In this document: in pieces, positions 24,676 to 37,044 of the stretch
Layout of the letters: each line of letters begins with the position of its first letter
Numbering within the stretch: position 1 is the first letter of the stretch
Source of the DNA: Trematomus loennbergii
Taxonomy: Eukaryota > Chordata > Actinopteri > Perciformes > Nototheniidae
Length of the DNA: 64,000 nucleotides
Direction of reading: 5' to 3'
Assembly: GCA_012861695.1 (NCBI GenBank)
Contig: JAAOOA010000148.1
Coordinates: forward strand, 402,501 to 466,500
Notes under the pieces: model-generated
Databases searched by the model: none
What the model was told of the DNA's origin: nothing
The model's input: only the letters and a program-made list of their open reading frames with translations
Position numbers and translations under genes: made by a program

Positions 24676-25496
24676 GAGGGTTACATGGCCACGTGCACAC
24701 ACACACACACACACTCTGCAGGTGGGTCCTTTAGGTTGGCCTTATGTGTACTAAAGATCCCAGCACACCGATGCAATAACAGCTGATTGGAATGAGCAGT
24801 TTGCACGCTCCCTGATAAACTGTCTTATTTAAGAATCTCCCCGGACATCCTCATGGTGTTGGCTCGTGTTTCAGTGCACTGAACTGGAAGACTTTGGCAT
24901 CTGTGCTCCGCTCTCCTCCTCTCCCTTTTTTCTCTTGTTTCCAAATTACTCATATCCCCAACACAAACACTTGCAAACAGAGAATTATCCCAATTATGAC
25001 ATAGACCCTGTAAGAAACATTATATCTGTCTTCAAACTGGAAGCGTAAGCAGTTCAGAGAGCTGAGCATCTGCTGCGTGAATCATCAAAGCTCTGGGTTG
25101 ATGCCAAGGTGTATTCTTTAAAAAAGCTGAATATAGCACAGCTGATTTTAATGGAGATACTGTTTATGCCTACTGAGTTTCTCAGGAGAAAAACCCCAGT
25201 CGTAGAAGTTTCTTGACGTAGGCAGGTGTGTTTAATATTCACATGTTTTAGGGAAAACACTCAGTCGTCTATTTTTCGCTCCCCGCCGGCGAAGTAGTTC
25301 AGCCAGCAGGCAAAAGACATTTTTATGAGCACTAAATGGCGTCCAGTGCATAAAAGAGGCGCTGGTCTTGTCTCGCTGAAACATTACTGCTCCATTGTTT
25401 GCTGAAGCACTTTGTGGAGAAATCAGTTAGTCTTTCCGCTGCAGAAAAAGGTCACGTCCAACACAATCCTCTAAAGTCGGACAATATGAACGGACC
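24676..25496. other. Unique intergenic DNA
   Basis: A short CA tract at 24697-24715. No gene recognised. Confidence 0.5.
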
Positions 25497-25685
25497 CAGG
25501 GGCGGACTGGCCATCGGGACGTTCGGGACGAATCCCGATGGGCCGTTACTGAAGGAAGTGGGCCGGTCGGACGATGTGGGCCGGTCGGATAAGTCACTAG
25601 CACAACCCCCCCCCCCCCCCGTTGACAAGTACTAGCGGTATTTACTTGCGGCACCGAGGTGGGCCGGTCGGATAAGCCACTGGTC
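25497..25685 (+). mobile_element. hAT-like terminal fragment
   Basis: Begins CAGGGGCGGACTGGCCATCG, a terminus of the CAGRGG type seen in hAT elements. The segment GGGCCGGTCGGATAAG occurs at 25580 and 25661, about 82 bp apart, separated in part by C15 (25606-25620). The opposite end is absent. Confidence 0.55.
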
Positions 25686-25860
25686 TCAAAATACTCAATT
25701 ACAAGTAAAAGTCCTGATTGCAAAAGGTTACTTAAGTAGAAGTACTCATTCTGCACAATGACTGGTTTCAGAGTTATGTAAAGTACAGAAGTATTATCGA
25801 CTAAATGTACTTCAAGTATCAAAAGAATAAGTACTCGTAATACAGAATAGAAAAGCAGAT
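25686..25860 (-). mobile_element. G-family fragment
   Basis: TACAAGTAAAAGTCCTGATT, TTACTTAAGTAGAAGTACTC and ACTTCAAGTATCAAAAG match the body of the G element (37.98-38.16 kb). No array and no clear ends. Confidence 0.65.
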
Positions 25861-26338
25861 ACTAGAAATTCTGTTCAGATTAAAATAAAGTACTTCATTA
25901 TACCATATCAGCATATCATTTGTTTGGTACGAAGTAACTTTAAATGTTAATTTTATATTTAACTTTAATTTCTAATAAAATTTTACTCAATCTTATTTTT
26001 CTTTATTGTACTTCTTATGTTTGAATACAATATTTCTTCAATTTTAATCATTCTAAAAGGAAGACATCTAATTTCCCTGCAAGGTATTTCTCATTCTGAT
26101 GAAAATGATTGGAGAGTAAGCACTCTTTTTTTTGCACATTAATGTTGATTATTTGTGTTGCTTCTGATACCAGATGCTCATTCTGACAGAAAGACAGTAG
26201 GATGTAGTTTCAGGAAAAGGGTTATGGTTTGGTTTGTGTTCCAGCACCTTAGAAAACAAGAAATCAAACAAGATCTGACCCACGATTCTCCCAATCTCCC
26301 CTTTCTGTCTTTACATTATTCTGCTCTCTGAGGCTTAT
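25861..26338. other. AT-rich DNA
   Basis: Nothing recognised. Confidence 0.45.
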
Positions 26339-26388
26339 ACACACACACACACACACACACACCCCACACACACACACACACAAACACA

Positions 26389-26428
<40 letters not shown>
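26339..26428. repeat. (CA)n microsatellite
   Basis: CA tract interrupted by CCCACA and AAACACACC. Confidence 0.97.
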
Positions 26429-26430
<2 letters not shown>

Positions 26431-27616
26431 ATATACACATGAATCCCGTGCCTGAACACGGCGTTGTGGCGGCAGCAGGTGAAATAAAGGTGATATTTGA
26501 CTGGAGCTGCCCTCAGCGTGGAGCTCTCTGAACACACGTACCACCCCTTTGCACAGCCACTCAAAAACACTCGCTGTGGAGGAATTAAACTGTATATTGT
26601 GAGGAAATATGGGGGATCTACGGCCTATTTGCAAGGCAGATTGTGGTCTCCCGGGGTCCATCACATTGAACATGCAAGCGAGGGTTCAGGCTCTCATTTC
26701 GCTGGCTCTCTCATTAAAGGAGCTTCATATCCTACAGACGTGTATGCATCTCATGTTTACTGATTCGGTATTTGGAGTCACCGAGTTAGGAGGTAAACAG
26801 ACCCTGCAGGACCCTGTTCTCCAGCAACCAGTAAAACAGAGCAAACGACCAACTAAGAAGCTCATTATGCAACATCAGATGGCTCTTAATACGCCTTTGT
26901 AACACCCCAGCGATCACTTAGGCCTTTGGATATCTTTGTGGTTGAACTTGAGGCTTGATAGAGTTTTTATAATAGTGCATACAATATTCTTAAGGGGCAC
27001 AACATGCACAACACAGATGGTGGGATAAGGACGAGGAGAGATAAGTGCCTGTGGTTAGATTTTATATCGGTTAAGGATGAATTGCTAAAATATCAATGGA
27101 ATATCAGAGCGGAAAAGCTGGTTGTGAATAGCTACCCTTTAATACTAACGTGCAAGAGGGAGAGATATAGGTGAAATATGTATATATGTACGGACATATG
27201 ATCACATTTTTGTATGGCTACGAATACTTTCCATACTGTTTATGTATATAAGAAAGCACAGGTTCAAGGGAAACATATTACATGATTGATTATTTGAGTT
27301 TCCATCCAGTAGATAAACCCGTTTAGCCTTCACTGCTCCGTGTTTTTGATTCACTGATCATCCGCCCTTTGCATTCATCTCACTGAGCGGCTCAAATGCG
27401 AGCAGGTGTGTGTTCATGTTCCACTTGGCAGTAGGATTTTGGTGAGCTTTAAAACCCAGACATGCCAACACCTGGTTAAGAATTTACTAAGACTAGAGTA
27501 CAGACCTTAACACTGCAGATGCACGCTCATGTCTTCCTATATTATCATATAACGTTAATTGATTTGCATTATAATGTGTTTGTGTCCTGAGAATAAGCGA
27601 CAGCAAATGATCACTT
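26429..27616. other. Unique intergenic DNA
   Basis: The block 26450-26780 is balanced in GC and free of repeats, with one open frame of 88 codons (26497-26763) that has no recognisable domain or splice context. It is as likely a non-coding conserved block as anything coding. The rest is AT-rich. Confidence 0.45.
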
Positions 27617-27716
27617 GGATTTGAGCCTCTGCAGACCATTTACATGCACAGAAACCTATATCACACACTACAGGAGAAGGGAAACCCCAGAAAGCAGAAC
27701 AGAGCCTCTTCAAACA
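27617..27716 (-). mobile_element. K-family MITE, terminal fragment
   Basis: TGCAGACCATTTACATGCAC, then GAAGGGAAACCCCAGAAAGC and terminus CAGAGCCTCTTCAAA. Confidence 0.75.
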
Positions 27717-27938
27717 TTTAGTCCAATGAAAGGACATCATGTCTGTCAGCTTTATCGTCCTGTTCCCCGCACGTTTTAGAAGAACAGAAAGGATATATCT
27801 TCACAGTATCTTCTCATCGTCTTGCTTTATCATGTGTCTGGTTTTCTCTGCACAACACGCTCACATCTGATCACGCTTTTCATTCACAATCATCTTCTGT
27901 AATGTTAGATCTCAGAGGTGAAAAGATGTGACACTTTC

Positions 27939-28163
27939 AAGGTTCAAGGTTCAAGGTTCTTTATTGTCAAACTGACATAGCTACAGAGTAATTATGTAGT
28001 TGAAAATCTTATGTCACAGGCTTCTCCAACAATGCAACATAATAACATAATAACAATAAGAGCAAGAGCAATACAAAAAGAATAATAGTTATAAAACAAA
28101 ATAAAGTGATGATGTGGAGTAGTGCAGTACGAGTCTATATACAAGTTATTGGAATGATATATT
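27939..28163 (-). mobile_element. Truncated LINE, 3' untranslated end
   Basis: Reverse complement of the 3' end at 40893-41108. On this strand it starts with the CAAGGTT heptad repeats and TTTATTGTCAA and runs to TATACAAGTTATTGGAATG, where it is truncated. No coding sequence. Confidence 0.85.
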
Positions 28164-29379
28164 CCCTTTGTGAATCAATTATATTTTCATTTCCTTTGGG
28201 CGAATTCAGATATAAATACATTTCTAACCACGAGCATGGATCATGTCAATATACAGATTTAAAAAAAGATAAACTGCGCTTTTGTTACGGTGTCAATTTC
28301 TTCCAGATACAATAAAGAAACATACAGGATAGATTGACCAAGTCTGCTGCTCCCCTGTTTCAGCAGCTCTTCAATTAAATATGTAATGAGTAAGTAAATA
28401 AGTAAGTTCAGCTGCTTTCCAGTTAGCAGCATTAGCTCCATTTCCTTAGCTTCCTGGATGAGATGACCCATGACAGGAACAAGCTCTTAACAGACATGGG
28501 AAGCTCCCGTTATGTAATCCCGAATGACCCGTACATCAACATAATGTACTTTCCTCATTGGACGCTGTGTTAGGGAAATCCCACGCTGCCTTATTCAATA
28601 TTTTATTTAACGGCGGAGAATGTTTGCTTTATCTCACTGCAAAACCCCTCGCTTTCATTTCCCCATGAGAGGTGAACGTACATGAGGATTCAAAGTGAGA
28701 ACCAGAACACATGGAGGCTTTAGGGGTGGGGTATCTTCATAGTGGCGGCACTTAAAGCTTTTGTCCCATTCCCTCTTTAGACAAGCCAATCAAATATTGA
28801 AATGCAATCAACACGAGGAAACTTTTCTTTTTCTTCGTCTTCATAGCTTGCTAGAAACTGGTGTTCACAACTTGAACATCTCTGTACATAAATGAAAAAG
28901 TGGAAATGTTGGCAGTGTTTTTCTGGCTTTTGTGCAAGTATCGAGCATTTGGTGGAAAGTGCCAGGCTGTTAGTTCCTATATGCAAATGCAGCAGCAAAC
29001 CATTTTCCCCAAAGGATGTGAGTGTTTACTTGTGGGTTTCTATTTTTATTTTCCATGAAAGCAGAGTGATGGAATGATTTATGGTGCTGGCTCATAATGA
29101 ATGCGGGATGCAGCGGTGACTCTAACCAGATAACAACATGCTTCATACCCCTTTACTTTCCTTATTCCATCCTTTCACCTTTTTCATTCCTCCTTCTCAC
29201 TCTTTCTCTCCTCTCTTCTTCATCCCTTGTTATATAAATCCTAGCAGATGTAGAAGCCAGATGGATAGGTGGGGGTTGCCTTGATTTTAAGCCAAAATCC
29301 AAATCCTATCTTTTTTCCGTTTTCTTGCAAACAAGCACCCTGACACACATAACAACAAACACACATTATATCTCGGATT
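28164..29379. other. Unique intergenic DNA
   Basis: No gene or repeat family recognised over 1.2 kb. 28490-28700 is repeat-free and of balanced composition. Confidence 0.5.
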
Positions 29380-30385
29380 CAGAGGTGGGAAGTAGTGGAG
29401 TACAAATACTTCGTTACTTGTACATTTTCTGGTATCAGTACTTTACTCCACTACTTATTTTCCTGATGACTTTTTCCTTGACTTCTTACATTTTGAACAC
29501 TAATACCTGTACTTTCTACTTCTTACATGTTGAACACAAATACCTGTACTTTCTACTTCTTACATGTTGAATACAAATACCTGTACTTTCTACTTCTTAC
29601 ATGTTGAACACAAATACCTGTACTTTCTACTTCTTACATGTTGAATACAAATACCTGTACTTTCTACTTCTTACATGTTGAACACAAATACCTGTACTTT
29701 CTACTTCTTACATGTTGAACACAAATACCTGAACTTTCTACTTCTTACATGTTGAACACAAATACCTGTACTTTTCTACTTCTTACATGTTGAACACAAA
29801 TACCTGTACTTTCTACTTCTTACATGTGAACACAAATACCTGAACTTTCTACTTCTTACATGTTGAACACAAATACCTGTACTTTCTACTTCTTACATTT
29901 TGAACTCAAATACCTGTACTTTCTACTTCTTACATTTTGAACCCAAATACCTGTACTTTCTACTTCTTACATGTTGAACACAAATACCTGTACTTTCTAC
30001 TTCTCACATTTTCCAAACAGGCTGGTTCCTTTAGTTTGAATGTGTGTTTGGTGGCGTGATCATTATTATTCAGAGTCATTGCGTGCCTATTGATTTGAAC
30101 ACGATCCGTGTATCCATCATTTCCTGGTCTTCTCTAAAGAAGAGGGACCAATGAAAACGTTGTCATGTTGCCGTTGTTCAGCATGGAAACATTCATTAGC
30201 TAACAATGACATTATTGTTCTATTAATATAAAGGGAGGTCAGGTACTCTTTAAAACAGCTGCTAGTTATGGGTACTTTTTACTGAAGTTCATTTCAAAGC
30301 CCTGTTTACTTTTACAGAGTATTTTTAAACACGAGTATCTGTACTTCTACTTGAGTAAAGCATGTGTGTACTTTTGCCATCTCTG
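29380..30385 (+). mobile_element. H-family hAT-like MITE, copy 3
   Basis: Starts CAGAGGTGGGAAGTAGTGG and ends TTTTGCCATCTCTG. Array of about 14 units, then the unique block, nearly identical to the 7.7-8.0 kb region. Confidence 0.82.
29500..30010 (+). repeat. 37-bp minisatellite inside H copy 3
   Basis: About 14 units; a GAACTTTC variant (for GTACTTTC) occurs twice, three units apart. Confidence 0.95.
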
Positions 30386-30893
30386 CTTTCAGGTGAAAGC
30401 TGGAGGCCGAGCAAAGGGAAGGCACATACACACAAACAATTGATTCCTTATCTAACGGTGAAACATAGTCTCTTCTCGGCTGTAATGGTTTCTCTCCATT
30501 AGCTCCCAGTCGAGCCGCCTCAAGCCTCTGCGGGAGTAATGGCCTGCAGTCACACATATCTCTTATCCAAATAGGTTTGTGAGTGTGTGTGTGCCGTTTG
30601 AGGAGGTGTGTTTCTCTATTCATCATAATCCTGCTGTTTTCATTCATTACCTGCATGTTGCATCTTCCCTAGCCTTCTCACTTTGCAAAGTATATGTTTA
30701 CACTCAAAGGCAGCCAGTGGTAAACGTTTATTTCAGATAAATATGAAAACAATCCTTTCTTTCTTCAAACCAACAGCATGGTCTAATAACAATATGATTC
30801 ACTCAGTGGATGTGCATCTGCTGAATTAGCTTCGTACACACGTCTCAATCAAATCCAGCGTGATCATCAGTTACTGTCTCATAAATTCCCAGG

Positions 30894-30896
<3 letters not shown>
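30386..30896. other. Unique intergenic DNA
   Basis: Nothing recognised. Confidence 0.45.
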
Positions 30897-30931
<35 letters not shown>

Positions 30932-30954
30932 CGCACACACACACACACACACAC

Positions 30955-31028
<74 letters not shown>
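30897..31028. repeat. (CA)n microsatellite
   Basis: CA tract with GCAC and AACA interruptions. Confidence 0.97.
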
Positions 31029-31031
<3 letters not shown>

Positions 31032-32598
31032 GATAAGCCTCTCCCATCGAAGTACCAAACCAATATTTCTGAAAATGCATATGCTGCATAACTTTGTTGA
31101 CGGCTAAGTAATTAAAGCCATCCAAGCACAGGCTGCATATCAAATATCGCTCTGCACACCACATGGTGCGCGCTCACATTAAATGAATTAAAAGTGAAAT
31201 CTGTTTTCAGAGTGGAGCTCTCAAGTGAATCCTCCACGTACACCAGAGTTTTTTAGAGCAGAATATGCATGCAATTTAATAAGGGGTACACACACACAAA
31301 CATAAAGTACAAACACACACACACACTACACACACTCTCTGTGTACTGGGAGTGAACCGGACTCAGTGATTCCCATTGGCTGCCAGTCCACACACAGATG
31401 TGTCAGCAGAGCATGAAGCAGAACCACAGATGCAGAACTCACAGCAGATAACTGTGGAGCACGGTGTCAATACTGCAGTGTGACAGAGGAGGGATTCATA
31501 GAAGGATGAGGGCCTCATGTGAATTTATTTAAATTAAAGTTGAATTAAAGTGAAGATTCGGAGAAAAAAACATCACACATATGACGTTTTTCTCTCCGAA
31601 TGTAGACTTTTTGAAAACAAAAAAATGACTTTTGGTCGGACCTTCAAGAAATACATTACACCTCGAGCCCAAACCCTCTTTGTAGAACACTTTAGGGTAT
31701 TCAAAAGTTTTAAATCTATGCAACCGTGATGCTATATATTCAAGATAACGGTAAACATATGAAGTACAGACACTAGCTTTTTATTAGTTACAATACTACA
31801 TTACAATTTAGGAACAATTATAGCCCTAACAAGCTCTTGTATCAGTTAACTAATACCTAATATACAATGTAATTATGATTCTTAGCATGGCCCGTCCGAG
31901 CAATTGCTTAACATAGCTCTCCGTTAGGTCTTCAACAATTCACCTTTTGAAGGCTTGAATGTTGAGCAACTTAAAGGACATTCATAACAGACAGAGAGAC
32001 TCCTACACTTTTAATTTATAGCATTTGTAATACTGTTTTTACATTTTAACAGGAGTCAAAAAATAGGACACTAGTTATGACAATAATCTGCGAGCGAAGA
32101 CATCAACTATGGCACATTTTCATAATTTTCTTGCCTCAAAAACCAAGTTATAATGATCTTCTAAAATGATAATGGCACTTATTTCAAGACTCTGAACTAA
32201 GCTACAACAAAATAAATATAAATACAATTATCCGATCCTTTTTCCATGTTAGCATTCATAGTTCAATCTCTTTTTCCCGTTGACTTTGTTCTGTAGTCAT
32301 GCTTATTAGATGACCAAATATCGACCCAAATAAGGCAGTTGTGTTTTAAAGAAACAATTTGAGTCACCTTCTGTTAGCTTCCCTTCCCGCATTTTAGCTT
32401 CTGATTCGCCCCACTTTTATACGTTGCCTCCTTACAAACTGCAAATCAGATTACTGCATGTCCAAATCTAAAATCCTTAAATATGTATGACCCGTCTTAA
32501 TGAGATAGTTATAGCTTTGAGCAAGTATCTTCTAGAACCAATATCTCTCCTATTACACTTCCTAACAAATTGCAAAACATAAATTACTCTGTCTCCCG

Positions 32599-32600
<2 letters not shown>
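31029..32600. other. Unique AT-rich DNA
   Basis: Small CA tracts at 31288-31334. From 31730 onward the composition is strongly AT-rich. No gene recognised. Confidence 0.5.
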
Positions 32601-32694
<94 letters not shown>

Positions 32695-32701
32695 ACACTC
32701 A

Positions 32702-32737
<36 letters not shown>

Positions 32738-32742
32738 CACAT
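32601..32742. repeat. (CA)n microsatellite
   Basis: CA tract with interruptions; left border of the second dispersed module. Confidence 0.97.
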
Positions 32743-32889
32743 ACCATGTATACATCATTTCAGGGGACATTACATTGACTTACATGCATTTCCTGGAGAC
32801 TTATCCTATCCTTAACCATAACCAACACATGCCTAACCCTAACCCTAACCAAGTCTTCACCCTCAAGTTAATGATAGTAATGCTAGGCC
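32743..32889 (-). repeat. Dispersed module between CA tracts, copy 2 (short form)
   Basis: Reverse complement of 2131-2361 but lacking the ~80-bp GGGGACC-bearing part. It keeps ATACCATGTATACATCATTT, CTTACATGCATTTCCTGGAG, CCTAACCCTAACCCTAACC and GATAGTAATGCTAGGCC. Confidence 0.8.
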
Positions 32890-32890
32890 A

Positions 32891-32945
<55 letters not shown>
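32890..32945. repeat. (CA)n microsatellite
   Basis: CA tract; right border of the module. Confidence 0.97.
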
Positions 32946-32946
<1 letters not shown>

Positions 32947-33278
32947 ACGTTCAGACAAAACTGTAGAGACAAAAATAAACTCATGTAAAAGCACGAGACA
33001 ATAGAACCATAGCCACCGAAAACACAACTAAACAGAAAACCCCAATTTAGAAAAACACAGACTGATATGTCCTACAGGATGTGTAACAATGAGCCAGTGA
33101 GAGACGCCGAGGAAGAGGAGGAGAGAGTGAGGATGAGGAATAGAGGAAGATATCCAGTGCTAAGCAGCTTTAGACAATGTGCAGGGGAGCTCATCTGAAA
33201 TGCTTAGCCATATCGCTGCTCACTTAAAACACACCCCGCTCACAATGTAAAGGAGACACAATGACAACATCCACCCCC

Positions 33279-33301
33279 CACACACACACACACACGCACA
33301 C

Positions 33302-33376
<75 letters not shown>

Positions 33377-33380
33377 ACAC
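33279..33380. repeat. (CA)n microsatellite
   Basis: CA tract with GCAC interruptions. Confidence 0.97.
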
Positions 33381-33978
33381 TGCCGCACACGAATAACGTT
33401 CCCTTTATCTCCTCTCAACACCCTCCATCAGGGGAACAAGGAGCAGGAGGAAGGAGAGCAGAGACACTGTAGGAAACACAGAGAGAGACTGAGAGGAAAT
33501 AGAGGAAATGGAGGAAGGACACAAGGGAGGAAGGACACAAGCTGAGAAGACAGAGGGGAAGGCATCGAGTCCTGACTGTGCACAGGAGGGAGGAAACAGA
33601 CGGGAGGAGGGAGATGACTCAGTGATACCGATAAGAGAGGGCACATGGAGGAGTTCAATAATACATGTGTGGGAATCCCCTTAATGCTTCCTGGGTCTGA
33701 CTCTATGGATTAGCTCTAAGGATGCAGAGATGAAAGCCCAAACTAAATGTGACAAGGTATAAATATGTGAAGAAGTCTTGTGTACAATGTTTGGCACTTA
33801 GTGACGTGTTACAGCGAGGCATTGGAGGTAATGAGAGTGATTTCAGGAAACTGTGTGGTTTTGGGAGCGCGGCTTGTTTTATGTTTCATTGCCGTTTCCT
33901 AGAACTTGGGCGGCTAATATTAGATGTGGCTTTTTATTATGGTTTAATGTATAAAAAAAAGATTGGATGGTTTGACAC
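33381..33978. other. Purine-rich unique DNA
   Basis: 33430-33620 is a GA-rich stretch (GGAGGAAGGA, GAGAGAGACTGAGAGG). No gene recognised. Confidence 0.5.
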
Positions 33979-35603
33979 AGAGGACATATTCTGCTGATGT
34001 TGAGGTGTATATCAAGTATGTAGTGTCTCTACTTTAAAGAGTCCTCTTCTGCTGATGTTGAGGTGTATATCAGTATGTAGTGTATCTACTTTAAAGAGTC
34101 CTCTCCTGCTGATGTTCAGGTGTATATCAGTGTGTAGTGTCTCTACTTTAAAGAGTCCTCTCCTGCTGATGTTCAGGTGTATATCAGTATGTAGTGTCTC
34201 TACTTTAAAGAGTCCTCTCCTGCTGATGTTCAGGTGTATATCAGTATGTAGTGTATCTACTTTAAAGAGTCTTCTCCTGCTGATGTGCAGGTGTATATCA
34301 GTATGTAGTGTCTCTACTTTAAAGAGTCCTCTCCTGCTGATGTTCAGGTGTATATCAGTATGTAGTGTCTCTACTTTAAAGAGTCCTCTCCTGCTGATGT
34401 TCAGGTGTATATCAGTATGTAGTTCTCTACTTTAAAGAGTCCTCTCTCCTGCTGATGTTCAGGTGTATATCAGTATGTAGTGTCTCTACTTTAAAGAGTC
34501 CTCTCCTGCTGATGCTCAGGTGTATATCAGTATGTAGTGTCTCTACTTTAAAGAGTTATCTCCTGCTGATGTTCAGGTGTATATCAGTATGTAGTGTCTC
34601 TACTTTAAAGAGTCCTCTCCTGCTGATGTTCAGGTGTATATCAGTATGTAGTGTCTCTACTTTAAAGAGTCCTCTCCTGCTGATGTTCAGGTGTATATCA
34701 GTATGTAGTGTCTCTACTTTAAAGAGTCCTCTCCTGCTGATGTTCAGGTATATCAGTATGTAGTGTCTCTACTTTAAAGAGTCATCTCCTGCTGATGTTC
34801 AGGTGTATATCAGTATGTAGTGTCTCTACTTTAAAGAGTCTTCTCCTGCTGATGTGCAGGTGTATATCAGTATGTAGTGTCTCTACTTTAAAGAGTCCTC
34901 TCCTGCTGATGTTCAGGTGTATATCAGTATGTAGTGTCTCTACTTTAAAGAGTCCTCTCCTGCTGATGTTCAGGTGTATATCTATGTAGTGTCTCTACTT
35001 TAAAGAGTCCTCTACTGCTGATGTTCAGGTGTATATCAGTATGTAGTGTCTCTACTTTAAAGAGTCCTCTCCTGCTGATGTTCAGGTGTATATCAGTATG
35101 TAGAGTCTACTTTAAAGAGTCCTCTCCTGCTGATGTTCAGGTGTATATCAGTATGTAGTGTCTCTACTTTAAAGAGTCCTCTCCTGCTGATGTTCAGGTG
35201 TATATCAGTATGTATTGTCTCTACTTTAAAGAGTCCTCTCCTGCTGATGTTCAGTGTATATCAGTATGTAGTGTCTCTACTTTAAAGAGTCCTCTCCTGC
35301 TGATGTGCAGGTGTATATCAGTATGTAGTGTCTCTACTTTAAAGAGTCCTCTCCTGCTGATATTCAGGTGTATATCAGTATGTAGTGTCTCTACTGGCAT
35401 GTCTCCATGCTTTAATGTTCAAAAAGCTCTTTTCACCCTCTGTCTGAAACCAGAGCGTTACATATGTCACTATGTTCAGGACGTAAACAAAGGAGTCCAC
35501 TGGGGCGTTTCAGGCAGTAAAGGAGTGTGTGGAGAGAAACTCCCCCTGGAGGGAACACGGGATTTTAGCCTTTGCAGACCATTTCATGCACCAAAACCTG
35601 AAC
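33979..35603 (-). mobile_element. K-family MITE with 57-bp array, copy 5
   Basis: Array-side end AGAGGACATATTCTGCTG, about 25 units, then CATGTCTCCATGCTTTAATG, a shortened CCAAT region, AAACAAAGGAGTC, and GCAGACCATTTCATGCAC, after which homology stops without the AGGGCCTCT terminus. Confidence 0.85.
33992..35394 (+). repeat. 57-bp minisatellite inside K copy 5
   Basis: About 25 units. The linked variant GTCTTCTCCTGCTGATGTGC is found at about 34269 and 34839, 570 bp (ten units) apart. Several units have lost 2-4 bases. Confidence 0.96.
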
Positions 35604-36559
35604 AGCTGAAATGTGCCTTCAGGTATATTTACAGTCAGCTTAATCTTTGCGTAGGAGCATCTTTGAAGAACATGGGTTTCTTTGACAGAGTTTACAGTTT
35701 GAAAACAGCCTTTTCTCTGTAGGGATGTACAGTATGTGAGATTTCAACACATTTAAAAAAAACGTTCATAGTTTAGCTCACCATGCTATTAAAACCCAGA
35801 GACCGTTTCTGTATCAATTAGAAAAATGCACCATGACAGTTCAGCCTACAAAAAGCTACAACAAGGATTAAAAAGCATGTCTTTATTTGTATTCACATAC
35901 CCTTACTTAATTGCCAATTACAGTGGTGTGACATCACGTAATAATATCACAGGTTTCCGGCTCTACAGGACATCATTGAACTCGTTCGGATACATTACTG
36001 CATTTCTGTACCAATGTTGTAATTGCGGTGTCAGGAAACACATGGGCTTCTCATGTAGGGTTTGTGGAATGACATCGTAATGATGAAAACACATTTCCTA
36101 ACATTGTAATTAAGTCAGAAGAGCACTGCCATTTGATGAAATATGATTTCAACAAAGGGTTTATGAGACGTCAACTTCACTGCTGATATGAAACAATACA
36201 TGACAAATCAGCCATGGTGGGTGCATGCACTACAAAAACCTGACATCTTGCTCAGTATATTTGTCTAATATCTAGTCAGAATATATCTCTACATCTGATA
36301 TAAGACATAATAACTTCAGAAGTAACACTGCAGTGAGATATCGGGTTCTGTTTTTAGACAATGCATCATCTTGTCGAAATAATCTTATTTTGAGTCGATC
36401 TCAGATGAAACACATATTTCTTTACATATTTATTAGAAAATCACCAACTAACATCAGAAACAGAACACGTTTGAGCATTTGGGGTTATATGTAACAACAT
36501 GTTCTGATTCTGGTCAAATACAGTTCAAAATGAGTTCTCCCAGCTCATTACATAATCAC
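35604..36559. other. AT-rich intergenic DNA
   Basis: No gene or repeat recognised. Confidence 0.5.
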
Positions 36560-36645
36560 ATAAGCCTGTGACATAAGATTTTCAACGACATAATTACTCT
36601 GTAGCTATGTTAGTTGACAATAAAGAACCTTCAACCTTGAACATT
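36560..36645 (+). mobile_element. LINE 3' tail, short copy
   Basis: AAGCCTGTGACATAAGATTT, AATTACTCTGTAGCTATG and GACAATAAAGAACCTTC match 41022-41108. Only the last ~85 bp remain. Confidence 0.85.
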
Positions 36646-37044
36646 AATTACAAGATCTGATTTATCTAAATATCTTCTTAGTTCAAGAGATCTTACCAAG
36701 CTAATGTTCACTTTGTTCTATTGACAGATTACTTATTTCAAGTGAAGACAGCTTGTTTTCTATTATTGTTTGACTTGTTTTGGAGCAGCATTTGTTCCAG
36801 TATATTGTTCAGCAGGTGTTGAGATGTGAGCCTCTGGTGCTGGGGGGGTCCTCAACGAGGGGGGGGGGGGACTCTGATGGACAGCCTGAGGCCGGACGCC
36901 AGATGTTCCCCCTTTGGTGAGTCTGCTGCTCACTTCTCATTCCAATTAGGAAGATCGTCCTCAAATGCAACTGACTGCAGAAACTGAGGTGAGTTTGAGG
37001 AGAGGATCACTTCCTGTGGTGTAAAGTAACGCACCGTCACCTTG
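36646..37044. other. Intergenic DNA with G-runs
   Basis: G7 at 36842-36848 and G12 at 36859-36870. Otherwise unassigned. Confidence 0.55.
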
